A stretch of 60,000 nt of DNA. Source: Antedon mediterranea (Eukaryota; Echinodermata; Crinoidea; Comatulida; Antedonidae). Position 1 is the first letter of the stretch, and each line of letters starts with the position of its first letter. Position numbers and translations under genes: made by a program. Positions 39,801 through 54,800 of this stretch are shown piece after piece. The notes under the pieces were generated by a model. That model did no database searches and was not told where the DNA came from. It saw nothing but the letters and a program-made list of their open reading frames with translations. Location: contig NC_092672.1 of the NCBI RefSeq assembly GCF_964355755.1, positions 29,200,501-29,260,500 on the forward strand, read 5' to 3'.

Positions 39801-42800
39801 TGTACTTTTGAGTATCCTGTTTTTTTAAATCCGATTTACCGTAATTCTCCATTAATGTACTTTTCATTTGACATCTTTATTCTACAAATGTGTTCTCAGC
39901 TATATTTGGAGTTACTCATATTATTTTAACTTTAAATAACATTTTTCTTTCATTTTTCAATCTCTCTACTATATCTGGCCTAATGTTTAAAATTAATTTG
40001 TATGAAAAAATATAATTTGGTTGCAAAGTCCGTTGGTCGTTCACTCCTTCTGAAACCAATTAAACTCTCCTATTGGGCAATAAAATAAAGCTATTTAAAT
40101 GTTAAGTGACATATACAACAATTTAAGTTAAGAAATCATGAAAGCTCATTGAAATTGATAGTAAGTTAGTAGATTTAAGTTGTAAATTCTAATGATAAAA
40201 CAGACCTGGTTTTCAAATTAAACTTAAAACAATAATAAACTTAAATAGCACAGCTGTGAAATAACTGATCTTTCTTTATTTTAATTTAGTAATAATTCTC
40301 AGCTGCTATATTAATGAATTTCTAGAAAAGTCTAGAAAAAATCGTATTTTTTTTGTTATGGCATTCTGTGCAGGGGCATGTTTCTGAGCATGTAGTGTTA
40401 TAATTCTCTATTGGCCACTACACTTTGTTTTGATACTTCATGGATACTTCATGGAAAAACCAAAAGAATCATTGTGCTAGGAATTTTTCATAATTCTGTA
40501 TTATTTCCTTGATAGTTAAATTTGTATATTTATACAATATTTCTCTGATTTAGAGGCCTAGTATACAACCTAGCTTTATAATCAAAATGACTACCTTATT
40601 ACAACTTTATAAAAAGTCGATTAAAAAATCACCATTACCACTTGTACCCTCTAACATTAATAATGAAAAGGTCCACTATCAATTAATTAAGTAAGTAAGT
40701 ACAGCTTTAAAGACCCCTAGCTTAATAACTTTATGACTCCCTAGCTAATACAATTTTATAAATTTATTGTATACAGTACTCCTGTAGCATTAAAAAAAAA
40801 TATTGCCCTCTAAGGGCCTGTTTCTATAGAGCAGAGAATACGGTTTTAAATACCGTTCTTTTCAAGAACCGTTTTTTCTTGCCAGCAGACATGGGTCCCC
40901 ACAAAAAACCACAAAAAAGAACCGATCTTAAAAACGGTTTCAAAAACCCCAATTGATTGCGGTCTCGATCGCAAAGAACCGTTCTGAAACCGGTTTCCGT
41001 GGAGCAATTTTTAGCTGCAACACAATCGCGGTCTCAATTTGACCCCAAAAACTGAACTCTGCAGTCTGCTTCACTGGGACGATTGCGGTCAACTCGCAGT
41101 CAAACCCGCGCGATAGGACCTAGTCCTAAGTCATTTTTATTTCTCTAGATAGTGAGTATTTTATTTAACTAAAAAATGTTGACCGATGCCATTACGAGGT
41201 TCGTAAAAAATATGTGAAGGGAAGAAGATGAGGGGACTTGTCGGGAGTCGGAAGAAAGACTCACGTAGGCCTACATGTTTTTAAGAATATTGTAAAGCGT
41301 GTGAAAGCTAGACGAGTTCAACTTGACAATATCAGAGGGTGCGACGTACCTATACTTTAACCAAGGACCACAATAACGTTTCAGGTAATAATTCCCCCTT
41401 CTATGATGAAATGGATGCTATTTCTTGGGGATCGCGCTATGCGAAAAAAAGTAAACATGACCTCGATCGATCCAATCGCGCTTCCGCCTAACGAACTGCA
41501 TTGTGGCGTATATAATGACGTCATTCATAACGAACGCACATGGACGGAACCGGTTTTATTGGAGTAAAAATTGAGCTGCAACGCGATCTTTATTTATAAA
41601 CAACAGCCGAAACCGGTTTCCAAAAAACCGTTCTTTTTTTATTTTTCAATAGAAACAGGCCCTAAGAAACGTTTTTTCCTTGCAAATTTAATCCATTATA
41701 AAGTTTAACATTAGACTTAACTGGATCCACTAATCAGTACAGATTTAGACCCCCTAGCTTGATAACTTTCAAAATAACTCCCTAGCTATTATAAATTTAA
41801 GTATGAAATACATCTCCAATATAGGATTCAAGACAGTTTCATGTAATACTTTCATTAATATCTACATTTAGCCTCTCACTAGAGAAGAAATTCATTTTCA
41901 TTCTTTCCTCAAGCGTCGTAAGTCGTTTATTCACAATGTTGTCTCGTTTTTAATAGAATTTCAGTCATGACGAAGGGATCATTATTCCCACAGGGTACAG
42001 ACGTTTGCGTAAACAAAGCTTCATGTTTGATGGTGTATTGAGAAAAATAAGAGTTAATGAGTTTGCTTTCGTTCCTGTTATATGTCATCTTTTTGTAAAC
42101 GTTCGTTCACTCAGAATCAAATTTGTGATTTTTTGTGAACACATGTAGAAATGACACTGTAGAATATTTTACATTATATCGTGATTACTAGAACACATAT
42201 TGCTTTAAAATAAAGGCTATTACGATGCTTAGAGTATTGTGGAACAGTGGTTAGAGCATTGGACTTGCAATCAAGAGGTTGCAGGTTCAAGCCCGGTCCG
42301 GTCACTGCAGTGTTGAGTCCTTGAGCAAGATTCTTTATCCACATTGTTCCTCCCCACCCAGGTGATAGTAATGGTTACCGGTATGTAAAAAGTACTGGGA
42401 GGGTAAATCGGACACGTTTGTGCGGGAGGAGTGGCGTACCCCCCACAAACATACACACTTAGTGGAGTCTGGCCCAAACGCTAAAGAAATGGAGATGGGC
42501 ACCACGGCCGTTATAGCATCCATTAGCTTAGGTTTCGCATTTACCTTACCTTACGATCCTTAAAAATGTTGTTTTTCAATTTATCAACAAGAACAAGAAG
42601 ATGAAAATCCGCTTATAAATTCTGGGTTAGTACTGTATTCAATATTTTAAGTATGACTAGTCTCTATTATTGATGATGTCGGAAATTGCTCTAACTGGGA
42701 AATTGATTTAGAATGACCTCATGATGACCTTCCTTCATTCATTTAGAAAATTCCTTGATTAAAAAAGTTAAATATATAGGATATCAGAACAATTTGACAT

Positions 42801-45800
42801 TTAAGGACTATATAATACTGATTGTTTAATCTCAGAAATAGTACAATTTCAATTAATAATTATATTATAATTGTATAAGTCATGGGAAAGGTTTTTCCAT
42901 TTTACTTGCTTTTAAAATGTTTGTTATTATCATATTTTCATTTTTTTTTTAAGTTTTAACGGCTTTAATTGTGTTTTTGTCCCCAAAAGCATAAAAATGA
43001 AAATTGATTTTAAAAGGACTTTGAATATACCATTTCGCAGTTTTAATAATGCTGACCACTTCCGTAGGGAAAAACTGAATGTTTTCACTCTTCTAGTCAA
43101 TTTTACAATCAATCAATACAGTAATTGAATAACTATATTATGTGAAATTAAAATGGCATATTCAACAAAAACATTTTAAAAAAGTCATTTTTTTCAGGGG
43201 GTCAATGTTTTAATGCATACTGTACAAATGATAGATTTTTAATTCATACCCAGTTTGTTGTTAAAACTTATTCAAGGCTGTCAACAACGAAAGGAAGGAT
43301 TTTATTTTATCGATTTTGTATATTATATAAAGTGATGGAATGATGAAAGAACAAATGTAAAATAGATGACATATTAATTTTATTTGTGTATTGAAAAATG
43401 TAAAATAGATGACTAATCGACGAATCTTACCTTTAGTTTACGAATCATTTCCTAGAATAAAGAAATAAATATAATTTAAGATTAACAAGAATAGATGTTA
43501 ACCCTGTGGGTCTACTACGGAATGTTTCAACATCAATCATAATGGCAGAATAGAACATTACGCATTTGAACTAATAAGTTAGTCAGATACACAGTACGAT
43601 TTGCATAATCAGGGTATTCATTAATAAACTATGCTTTTTTTTTAGTCAAATTTTGTCACATCTCCTCCTCACACACCCTTCCTCTCTAAATCCTCCAATA
43701 TCAGGAATATCAAATCATTATTGGTCTTTTTTAATATTTAGTTTTAAAATTAATTGAAAAAATAATGCATAATCGAATTTCTTCCTTTTTAACTAAACAT
43801 AACATTTTATTTAAAGGCCAATATGGTTTCAGAAAAAAGTATTCAACAGATCTTGCTTTATTAGATATTTTTGACAAAATTACAATTGCCCTGAGTAAAA
43901 ATGAGTTTTCTGTTGGCATTTTCCTTGATTTATCTAAGGCCTTCGATACTATTAACCACGATATTTTAATTCATAAACTTTCAAATTACGGTATCAGAGG
44001 CCTTCCTTTAAAACTAATTATTTACAAGAATTGACGAACGCCATTCCTATAAAACCCGATCCTCTGTTAACAATTATATCCTTGATAATTTAAATGTTAA
44101 GGCTCGACGATTTTCTATGTATTATTTTGGTCCCAAACTTTGGACTTCACTCTCAAATGAACTTAAACAGAAATCTTCCTTTTCTAGTTTTAAATCTAAT
44201 TTCAAACACAAAATGGTGTCAGAATATGCTACATAATTTTTCGCCTATCTTTTATCCTTATTTTTTTGGTGGTGATACATGGCATTAAATCCTTTACCCT
44301 GGTATTCAATAATCTCCGCTACATTGTATCGTTATACTTGTTATTATACCATATTTAATTATATTTCATATTGTACTCTAATTGTTATCATTATCCCTTG
44401 TATCATTATATTATATAATTGCCTGGTTTATCTTAACTTCTATAATTTAAATTTTTTATTTTTTTTTTTATTTTATGTACTTTCACTATTATGTATTCAT
44501 ATTTTAGTCTACTCTGTAGCAATGTTAGTATACTTATAGGTATACGGGAGTCACGACTTAAAGTTCAGTGAACTTACTGTGACTTCCATCCACCCACATT
44601 TAATATATGTTATGTAAATGTAAATGATATATATATATATAAGTGAGTGGAAAAAAATAAATAAACGAAACGAAACGAAACGAAACATAATACTGAATTG
44701 CAGAGACCAGTGTCAACCTAATTTAATCACCGTGGCAGAGCCCGGTTGATCCAACCCCAAAGTTCAGTTTACACCTCAAAATAAACAGGAAGCGACATAC
44801 AAAAACGCAGTACACAACACATGTAGTTGTGTGTAAAGTTGTGTTTCCATATACAAATTCTGGCATCAGACAGGCCGGATTTGAACCCATGCCCATGAGA
44901 TTGAAATTGGCAATTTTTCAAACCCCCCAAGCTACAAGTCCATTGATACTAGTATGACATCAAAATATTATGTATGTTGTACAAATATTCATACCAACAG
45001 TTATTGATTTATTTTGTTGCACTTGTGTGTCTCATTCATAAAGCTCAACAAATATTGATTATCATATTACAATGAATCGTGGAACGTTGGTGGATTGAAT
45101 CCAAGTGTAAAAGCCAGTAAGTGCCTTACTCCACTCCTCGGACTATAAATAAAATTGATACTTAGGCATCATATGACCAAGCTTAGGCATCAGCAACATG
45201 ACCTCAACTTGTTAGGCACCAGATGACCAAGCTTAGGCATCAGCAACATGACCTCAACTTGTTAGGCACCAGATGACCAAGCTTAGGCATCAGCAACATG
45301 ACCTCAACTTGTTAGGCACCAGATGACCAAGCTTAGGCATCAGCAACATGACCTCAACTTGTTAGGCACCAGATTACCAAGCTTAGGCATCAGCAACATG
45401 ACCTCAACTTAGGTAATAATTAACCTCAACTAAAACCTTAACTTAGTTTACAATATGATCTGACATACATGACCTCAACTTCGTCATCAGATGACCTTAA
45501 AAAACATAAAAACCTTAACTTAGTTTACAGTATGACCTGACATGACTTCAACTTAGGTATTAAATGGCCTAAAGACATAAAAACCTAAACTTAGTTTACA
45601 GTATGACCTGACATTGGACCGTAACCTAGGCATCAAATACATAAAAACCTTAACTTAGTTTATAGTACTGTATGACCTCACCTATGACCTCAACTTAGAC
45701 ATCAGATGACCTTAAGGACATAATTATTAGATGACATAAATTTCTCAACTAGGACATCAGGTGACCCAAACTTAGGCATCTGATGACCACCTCAACTAGA

Positions 45801-48800
45801 CATCAGATGACCTCAACTAGGGCATCAGGTGACCCTTATAGGAGATTGCTAGCTGCAACATTATGGAAATATGTTTGATCCAAAAATGGCCGGGGTAATA
45901 ATGTGAAAAGCGCTTCAAAACATTAAGCGCTACATAAGAACAACATATTATTATTTATCATTATCTTTAAAAGACCCCAACGATGCATTATAAGACCTTA
46001 ATTATCAGATAACTACGATGTAGGCATAAAATCTACCATAGATATAAATCTAAAATAAACTGAAATTAAGATAAAAAGTCCCAATATGGCTATAAAGGCA
46101 AAAATTAATAACACAGACTTGGTTGTTTATCTTTTCATGTTAGACATGTTATACAAAAGCCACGTAATAACTGTATCAAATTTCGCAGCTCATAAGCCCA
46201 TCAGACAATTAAACGTACGAGACGAAGACATTTAATTGGCAAATATGCTGTTAAAGGTAATCATGTCATAAAGTGTGTCTAGTAGGAAGCGTTCTACTTG
46301 TATGTATCCCATAATGCATACAGATAATGACCTTAATTTGAGGAGGGGAAAGATGGAGAGTTAAAAGGAACAACTACATGTATAAAAAGTACCACATTGT
46401 TTCCATAAGCCCGCATCTCAACCCCTCGTTTGATCCCCCTTATCTCAACCCCTCGTTTGATCCCTCTCTCGTGCTTCTCTGAAAAGATGTTAAGAATAAC
46501 TTCCACTGTTATGCTTAACTTACCTGGATAAACAAACAATACTCTCTATACTTTTTAGAGGGAGATTGATGATAGAATTCTTTCTTTACATCCTTATTCA
46601 ATAAGTTTTTTTATAAATAAATATTTATATAGTAATAAAGACAATTTGATAATTTGGGTTTTTTAGAAAATATGCATTTATACTACAAACATTTTCTCCA
46701 TTATAGTAGTTGACTGGAAACCATAAATTCTATATATTGGAATTTTAGGTCCCAAATCAAATATAGAAATTCTAAGAATGCAGCATACATTATACCCCAT
46801 AAATTCTCAATTTGACTGAAAAACTAGAACTGTAAGTAATGAATTACTACTCTCAAGAAAAAGGAGGTCACTTATTGAAGATTTTTTTTCCTTCATTAGC
46901 TAACCTTTCAATGAAATGACACTTGAGGCGATTTTTTTTTTCTGCTTTGCATTTCTTAATTAATGATCTGTAACTTTGTTTCTTTTACCATCACTCAACA
47001 AGTGTGACGGAACATGAGTTCTCATGCAATTAAAGCATTACTTGTTATTCAAACAAGCTGTTTATGAATTTGTCTAATTATATTACATTACTCCATCAAT
47101 ATTTTCTCATTTACCACTGGTGCAATTGTGTCCTGGATACTAATGATTACAAGTAGGTTATAGAAGGACCATCAACCAGTCACAATGAAGCCTTTTTATG
47201 GCTTAGGTCACTGAATACTAAATTGGTTAGCCCCCCTGATGGTTACCATGCCTCTAGCATACTGTTTGACTGCACCTTTTTTCTGTGATTCACTGAACAT
47301 ACAGTACTTGTTTTAGGCCAGCCTCATAGCCATGTCTTTTTCTCTTTAAAGTGTGCCTGTGTGTATATTTGTTGGGTATGTAGTATATTTTATTCTTTTA
47401 AACGTTTTAATGATGAATAGTTTGTAAAAACACTCTACAACAGTTTAAGTATATAAACTGAAATTATTATATACTGTAGTGTCTGTGACAATTAAAATCA
47501 ATCGAAAACAATGTTTTGATAGTTCTAGAAATTCAGTACTGTACAGTTGCAACCATTTGAAAAGGTTGTTCCGATGTCCACATTTCACAAATCAACAATT
47601 AAGATTTTCTTTAATCTTCACATCTGTGGGCCTAGTATCAATGCACATTCTGTAATAAACATTGTCATATTATAGTATATTGGCACCTGTTACAGTATCA
47701 CACTATAGGTAGAATTCATAGGAGTTAATGGTGCAGATGTCACATGTGATACATATGTGACAGTGTATTTACAGAATTAGCCATATTATTTGCCAAAGTA
47801 CTAGAGTCAGCTATTTAGTATTTAATAAGAGCCAGTGTACTGTACAAAATTATATTTAAGCAAGTTGTATTCATAAATATTTGGTAGAAGAGTTTATAAG
47901 GTGTAAATAATAATAATTATATTAAATTAATACTTAAAATTTTTTTTTTTATTATTCATCATCATCATGATCATCATCATCTTCATCTTCTGATGTCTTC
48001 CACTTTAGAATGTAAGCCTCATTAAATTTCTCTTCCCTAAAGCTATTGTCCAGTTTGAAATATAATGTAATCATCATCATCATCATTATGATCATAATCT
48101 TCATCGTCAAATTCCCGGGTCGACCCCTTAGTATATTCTAGCATTGTCTATGATCGTAAAATAAAATCATCATTCATATTCTTAAAAGTATTAGAAACCT
48201 CCATGCAATATTTCCTGTAATTAATTTTTTTACATAGCAGAAATCCAATTAATAAACGAATATGTTTATCAATGGGATTTAGAATATTTAATAATTGTAT
48301 TATTATTTAAATAATACTATTGTATATAATTTTAGATAAAAATATATTTTTATAGTTATGATATTAATGCTAAACATAAAAAGTATAAATTAATGTAGTA
48401 TTGGAATCTATCTTTCTTGCGCAGAAAGAAAATTGAAAAGAGAGAATATGTTATTTTTAGTTTTTAGAGCATTTATTTTATTTCTTTAAAAAACAATAGT
48501 TTTACTTTTGTAGAGAAATATTGCTTATAGAACAATTACTGTATGGTTCAGATTTCAGAAAGAAAAACATATTTTTGATGATTTTTTTTTATATAATAAA
48601 ATTTATTTTCATATTGTAACAATATTTCCTATGTGATAATTCTGTAGTAGATAATAATAATAATCAATGTTTTAAAATACTGAAAGAAACTCAGTAGCAT
48701 CGAAACAAAATATAGTTATTGTCAAATTGGCCGTAGGTGTAAAATGAAAACAAAACGGACTCAAACATCCTCTCAAGACATATGTTGATATAGAATTTCT

Positions 48801-51800
48801 GTTTGCGGTACACCATGTATATATTTCTGACAAGAACTGTTGAGTTTTGCGACTTTTCTATCAATATCTCCACCCCAATTTTGTAGAGTGGGACTATCTG
48901 GGGAAAGCCTGGTTAAATAAAATAATTGGTAACCATTTCTTGTAAAAACTCATCTGAACTTGCTGGAGAGAGGCTTATTGTACATTCAGGCCAAAAGTCA
49001 AAATACTTTGACTATACCCATGGATGCCTGTTTTAGTGAAATCAGACATAAAGTAGGTGGTGGGATTAAACCCAAAGTGGGATTATACCGGAGGATATAC
49101 AGTAAACAGATAGTCTATATTGATTGTAAATATGACCAGTACTGATTTGGTTATTTTTCCCCTAACTGTTTTAGATAGATGTTTACCTATAGTATGTCTA
49201 CTTTTAATATTTAAACATTAGTTACAAAATCGTTAACAATTTGTGGAATTTGCTTTTATACAAATTCCCAAGTATAAAATGCCGATTTTTGTTAAGATGC
49301 ATATTTTTCAATGTTCTTTTAATTGCGTGTAAATGCCGAGGGTTAGAACACGTTGAAACCTAATAAATGTTGGTTTCACATTTACTATTTATAGCATTCT
49401 TAAATATCTCTTGTTTCTTTTGATTTGTTTCTTTCAATTTTAGTTGCCAATTTTTGGTGTATTTTATGTTTTTCACCTTTACTGGGAATTGTACAATGAT
49501 GTATTTCAATTTGGTTTAATTGCATATATAACTATCAAAATGATATTGTTGGCAATCGATATGGTACATAACAAGATTTAACAACATCATAATATTCTAA
49601 ATTTAGGAACAAATTGTCTAGTGCTAAAATAAACATCAAATTCTTGTCATTAATTTTGTACAATGTTTTATGTTCTGTAGATTTCTACTAGGTATTTTGC
49701 CCATAAAGAAATCATCCTACTAGAATAAACAGATGGTTGTCTATTATATCACCAGATTCACTGTTTCTGCATATGGCATTAATTTATCATAGGCAAATTC
49801 TGTAATACAGTACTGTCATATATATATCACATGTGATGCCTGTATTATGTTAAAGTTGATATCCTATGGTACATGCATTGTAGGTATAAATTACATTGTA
49901 CAGTATGGCTGGTTTCCCCCTGAAAATCACCCTTCCGTGACACACCCTGTGATATTTTTAGTTTAAATACAATATTTATTCAGATTGAAATATAATTTAG
50001 TTTGCCAATAGCTTAAAATTATATTTTCACACCTACTGTAGGCTAGAAGTTAACTGAAACCTAATTAACTTAGGCAATTAACTCAGTTCATTACTTTTAA
50101 TTACTCTATAAGAGGATCACCATGCTTTACATTTTTAGTTTAAACCTAATATACTATTATGCTGATTAACATTCTGGCAATAAAATGAATGAGATTTATA
50201 AATGTTGTAGATATATTTTAGGGTACAAACAAAATTATTTTGGTGGAATGTTGGCATTACTGTCCAAAATACAGTACTCTCTTTAAACCATAAATTACTT
50301 AAACTAATTAATAACATGTGTTTATATATAACTTTATATATTTTCCTTTTAAATAGTTTATCCATAGACTAATAAATGATTCTAATTTATAAGTCCATGT
50401 TTTATCAACATCATTATTAACATTTACCAACACATACATAAAATCAACATTTCACCATAAAGAATATGTCAATTAACCAATTAAACTCCTCCCACTCTAA
50501 TCCTCTATGTAAACACAGATAGTTATTAGATTTAAATCACTAAACCGATGAAGCATGACCAAAGTTTTGATATGCAAATTAGATAGTGTTATCGTAATCG
50601 CCCAAACGTGTATAGGTGTTTAGTACAACATCATACTGTGTATGATGTCTCCGAACTGGCAATAGCATGGACACTGATATGCCACTATAAAGATTAATAA
50701 ATGTATGTATTGCAATCATGTATGATATATACATGAAATTAATTTTCAATTAAGTATAATACAATTAATACTATTAAAAGTTTGCCTAACTGAATTTTAC
50801 ACATCATAGTATTACTAGGCGAAATTTTTATTTTAGAAATAGTATTTAAGAAAAAACCAGAAGTACTATATAGTGTTACAATACAAGTAACGAGTGTATC
50901 CATCCTCCACAAATGCTATGAACAGAAGGTGCAGTGTAGAGCATTTTTGTGTTAGGTCAGAAGTTTAATTTTTAGGGCCATCCACACCCCCTCCCCCTAT
51001 TTCAAAATCATATATTTCAAGGTCCAAGGACGTTCTGCTCCTGTAACAAAAATGAACGTTTTCTTCTTTAATATTACCTTTCTCTATAAAATCCTATAAC
51101 TATTATATAAACTTGTTTCTTTATTTACATCTTTACATTGTTATCAGTAACCTTTACCCCTTCATATGTACATACTCCCCATCTATAAATAAACTCATAT
51201 ATCTTTACAAATGGTCATACAAATCCAACCATATTATTTTTAATGACATTTATAGTTATCCATAATTGTCTTGTGTACAATACTTGCCGTTGAAGGCTTT
51301 TTTTTTAGCTTATCTCTGACAGCTCACATCAGTATGAGTATCATCATATAGAATGATATACAATTTGTTTTAAAGTACTGTACAGTATTATTCTTTTGAC
51401 TTCACAACAGCCCTTGATTTTTCATTGTTGAGAAATAACTTTACAAAAATCAAGATATGATAAAAAAAATCTTGGTTTTTAATCTTTATTTAAAAAAAAA
51501 ATGTATTTGCGTTTATTTGAAACGGAAATGAAACCTGTTGGTCAATACAGTAATTGCAATTGCCGTAACCATGGCAACAGAAATATGCTGTGGTGGTTTA
51601 ACAAGGACAAAATGTACTGTAATGACAAATTACTTATAAATGTCACATAATATAGTGACAAATTAATGCAATTGTCTCATTAAAAAGCTTTCATCTGCTA
51701 CATATCAGTTTTCTTATAATTTGTTTGTCAGTGAAAATCCTTTTTTCTAAAGCTCTGTCTACACTATAAAACTTAATTTGAATGACAAGAAATTTGATGT

Positions 51801-54800
51801 ACCCATGGACATGATAATGTCATATCACTACTATATTTGGGCATATCCCTACCATTATATGGGCACATCACACTTTTTTGTCGAACTAGTTTGATAGTGT
51901 AGACAAAGCGTTAGGGTACGTTTCTGCTGCATTGGAGTCCACAGTGGAATACTAAATATTATAATATTAATAATCTGTCACAGATATCTAGTTCATAATT
52001 TTATTTTTTAACAGGCAGGGGAGCGCTCACCCCTAGTGCTCTCTTAATTCTTATGCAGGTGCATGAATAGAAACGCGACTAACCATAACTGATTAATCAT
52101 AAATAAATCTCTAAATTATGAATAAAAAAATCCCCTTTTAATGTGTTGTTGAATCTTGCACAATACTACAAAAATATGTGTTATTTACACAAAAGGGTGC
52201 TATAAAGGAGTTCAAATGAAAGGTTCACCTTTACATTTTCCTTTTTTCGTATGCTTTTATGCATTGTAAACCCTTTATTTGTTTACTTTGCTATTTTAAA
52301 CAGCGATCACGTCTGGCATATTTCCTCCAATTTGGAGTTGATTTTTTTATAACATGTTTTATGTTTAATTTTATTCTGTTCCTCACATACTGTACCCTCT
52401 ACAGCTATGATCTAAACTTAAGGGCCCGGGAGCTTATGGGGGCCCTTGAGCAGAGCCCAGAGGAAGAAACCAGTCGAAAAAGGCTAAAAACGTCAAATAC
52501 CTCTAGTGTTGGGAGGGCCACTTATGGTCCCTAAACCAGGGGCATCACCCCTCTGCGTTATTTCACTGCAATGTTTTATAGATCTATTTACTAGAATTAT
52601 TGACAGAAAGTATATAATTCTAAAAATTCTAGCTGTAACAATGCCTACCTCAACTCTACTTCCTGTAAAATCAGACATAAAGCACAAACTTTAATGGTCT
52701 GCGAAATATTGTGGTATTAAAAAAATAAATGGTTTTATATTTTTTTACAGTACAATGTGGTTTTTCTGAACTTAAAACTTAAATGGTCTACAGAATTTGT
52801 TTTTATGATTGGACCAATGACATGGTTTTATTCTTCCTGCAGGACAATGTGGTTTTATAATTGTTGGTTTCTTTTGTTTTTTCTTGTCATAGGGAAAGTA
52901 AGCCTATCGACATTACAAGGTCCGACTCTAAGTTAAAACGCAAAGCTGTGATTAAGAGGCGTAATACCGAGGTATGTGCATAAATTATATATTTGTCTTG
53001 TTTTGTGTTAATTAATTGTTTATTAATTATTGCATTACTAATTCTTCAAAACTTAAATATCTTTTTGTCAGCATGACTGTGTGTCCTACATTGTATTTTT
53101 GGACCTGAATGTTAGCTAAATATCACTACTACTATAAAAAACATCTTTATTTGGAATTCTGTTTGTATTGTGTGCGTGTTTGAACTTATTTAAAATATGG
53201 ATCCATGTTTTTAATATTAATATTCATTTCAAACAGTCTATTGTTTGTAAATATAAAGTAACATTCCGTCACTACAACAAATATTTATTAAACAAATTAA
53301 CTTGCGATGTATATGTAAATAATAAATATGTAAAAATAAATAAATACATTAATTGCACATCTTAATGGAAATTATATAATGATAAAATGTTGATTTTCGT
53401 TAATATGAATTTATTTCAATTTCTTTCAGTTCTATTATTGCATTTAATATAAAAATTGATAAATATTTATATAATTTATAGATATGTTACAATATAAATA
53501 TTCATTCATCATCATCAATATTAATATATGCAAATTAACTATTTATTATTTAGATGTACTAGATTATAAATATGCAACAATTACTATTATTAGTTAAATA
53601 TAAGTTACATTTATTTTATATTATATACCCAAATTAACTATTATAAATTATAATTATAATGTAGATTATAAATATGTAAATTGATATCATTAAAAGTATA
53701 TATACATATTTATATAACTATCCAATCTGCAGACAGTACTGTTTCGATCTTATTAGATCTCGTCAGTGCAGCTCAGGTTTCGAAATGAAATGTACCGCAG
53801 AACTGGCACAATATATAATAACTATGTATATATTGAGCTGCATTGTTATTAGCAAAATGATTAAACTTTATTATTTACATGTCATTTTATTTTGCATTTT
53901 ATATATTACAGAAATAATTAAACATGAATATTTTATTGCAAAGGATAGATAAATCCTTGATAATCCGTATCCATTTGCATGCATTTTAGTATAGTGATGT
54001 ACTTAATCTCGTCTTAATCCATTGCGATGTTCATAATCTCACATAATCCTTTGCTTTTGTTCATTATACTTTATTTGCATCTTATTCTTTAGTAGACTTA
54101 TCTTCTCAGAATTCATTGCAATATTTTGCGAGATTTGTTCTCGTCTCGCAGTTTTCGTGCACATTATAAACATGTGACTACGTTGTTCTTTGTTTTAGTC
54201 AAATAATAGATGTACTAACTTTGGTTTAAAGCTTGGTTTAAAGCTTGGTTCCCACTAGGACGCAACGCAAGGTACTTTGTACCATCATCCAAACTACCAC
54301 CTGTGATTGGTCAACTCTCTTGTGTTGTGTCAATGTTGTTGCGTTGCGCCCAAGTGAGAACTAAGCGTAAGAATTAATGTTGTTGAAGTACCTTTCTGAG
54401 ATTTAACTTTACAGTTATGATTTTAAATTGATTTCATTCTGAACCGAATCAAGTATAATTCCAGGCTCAATAGCTCCTTATATAATTTCAAACTCAAATG
54501 CTGTCCCTTGCTTAATTAAGGCTCACCAATCATGTGTGTTATATAGCTGGCCTATATCCCTGGGTCTCTTGGGCATTCAGACCTATACAGTTCTGTCAGC
54601 CAATGTCCTTTGTGAGCCTTTAGATATAAAAGTGTAGAGTTAATATAATTTCACCTACCTACCAACTCATCACTATGTTGACAATCTATTCATTACAAAT
54701 ACGAAAGATGGAAGGACTGTATGAGGAAATCAAAATCATATATCCTAGAAAATACTGATTAAAAATGTATTATTTTATGTTTGCTTTCATTTTTTCCACA

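Larger units (their letters stand above)
27471..52892 (+). other. Intron 5, 25.4 kb
   Basis: The largest intron. It contains a possible cassette microexon (28676-28693), a foldback transposon (30085-31150), a 95-bp satellite (32.2-32.9 kb), an ERE-like palindrome (34580), a GC-elevated patch (35720-35940), a 170-bp duplication (37.08-37.5 kb), SINEs, a Harbinger-like element, a LINE remnant, a 50-bp minisatellite and two MITEs. 46.6-47.9 kb and 48.2-51.7 kb show only AT-rich unique-looking DNA with no feature I can support. Confidence 0.6.

Noticed and set aside
42271-42523. Two overlapping minus-strand frames
   Set aside because: They lie antisense inside the tRNA-derived SINE at 42228-42554.
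52259-52534. 91-codon frame ending in a charged RKRLKTSNTSS segment
   Set aside because: No splice site in phase with exon 6, and the first part is a hydrophobic chance translation.
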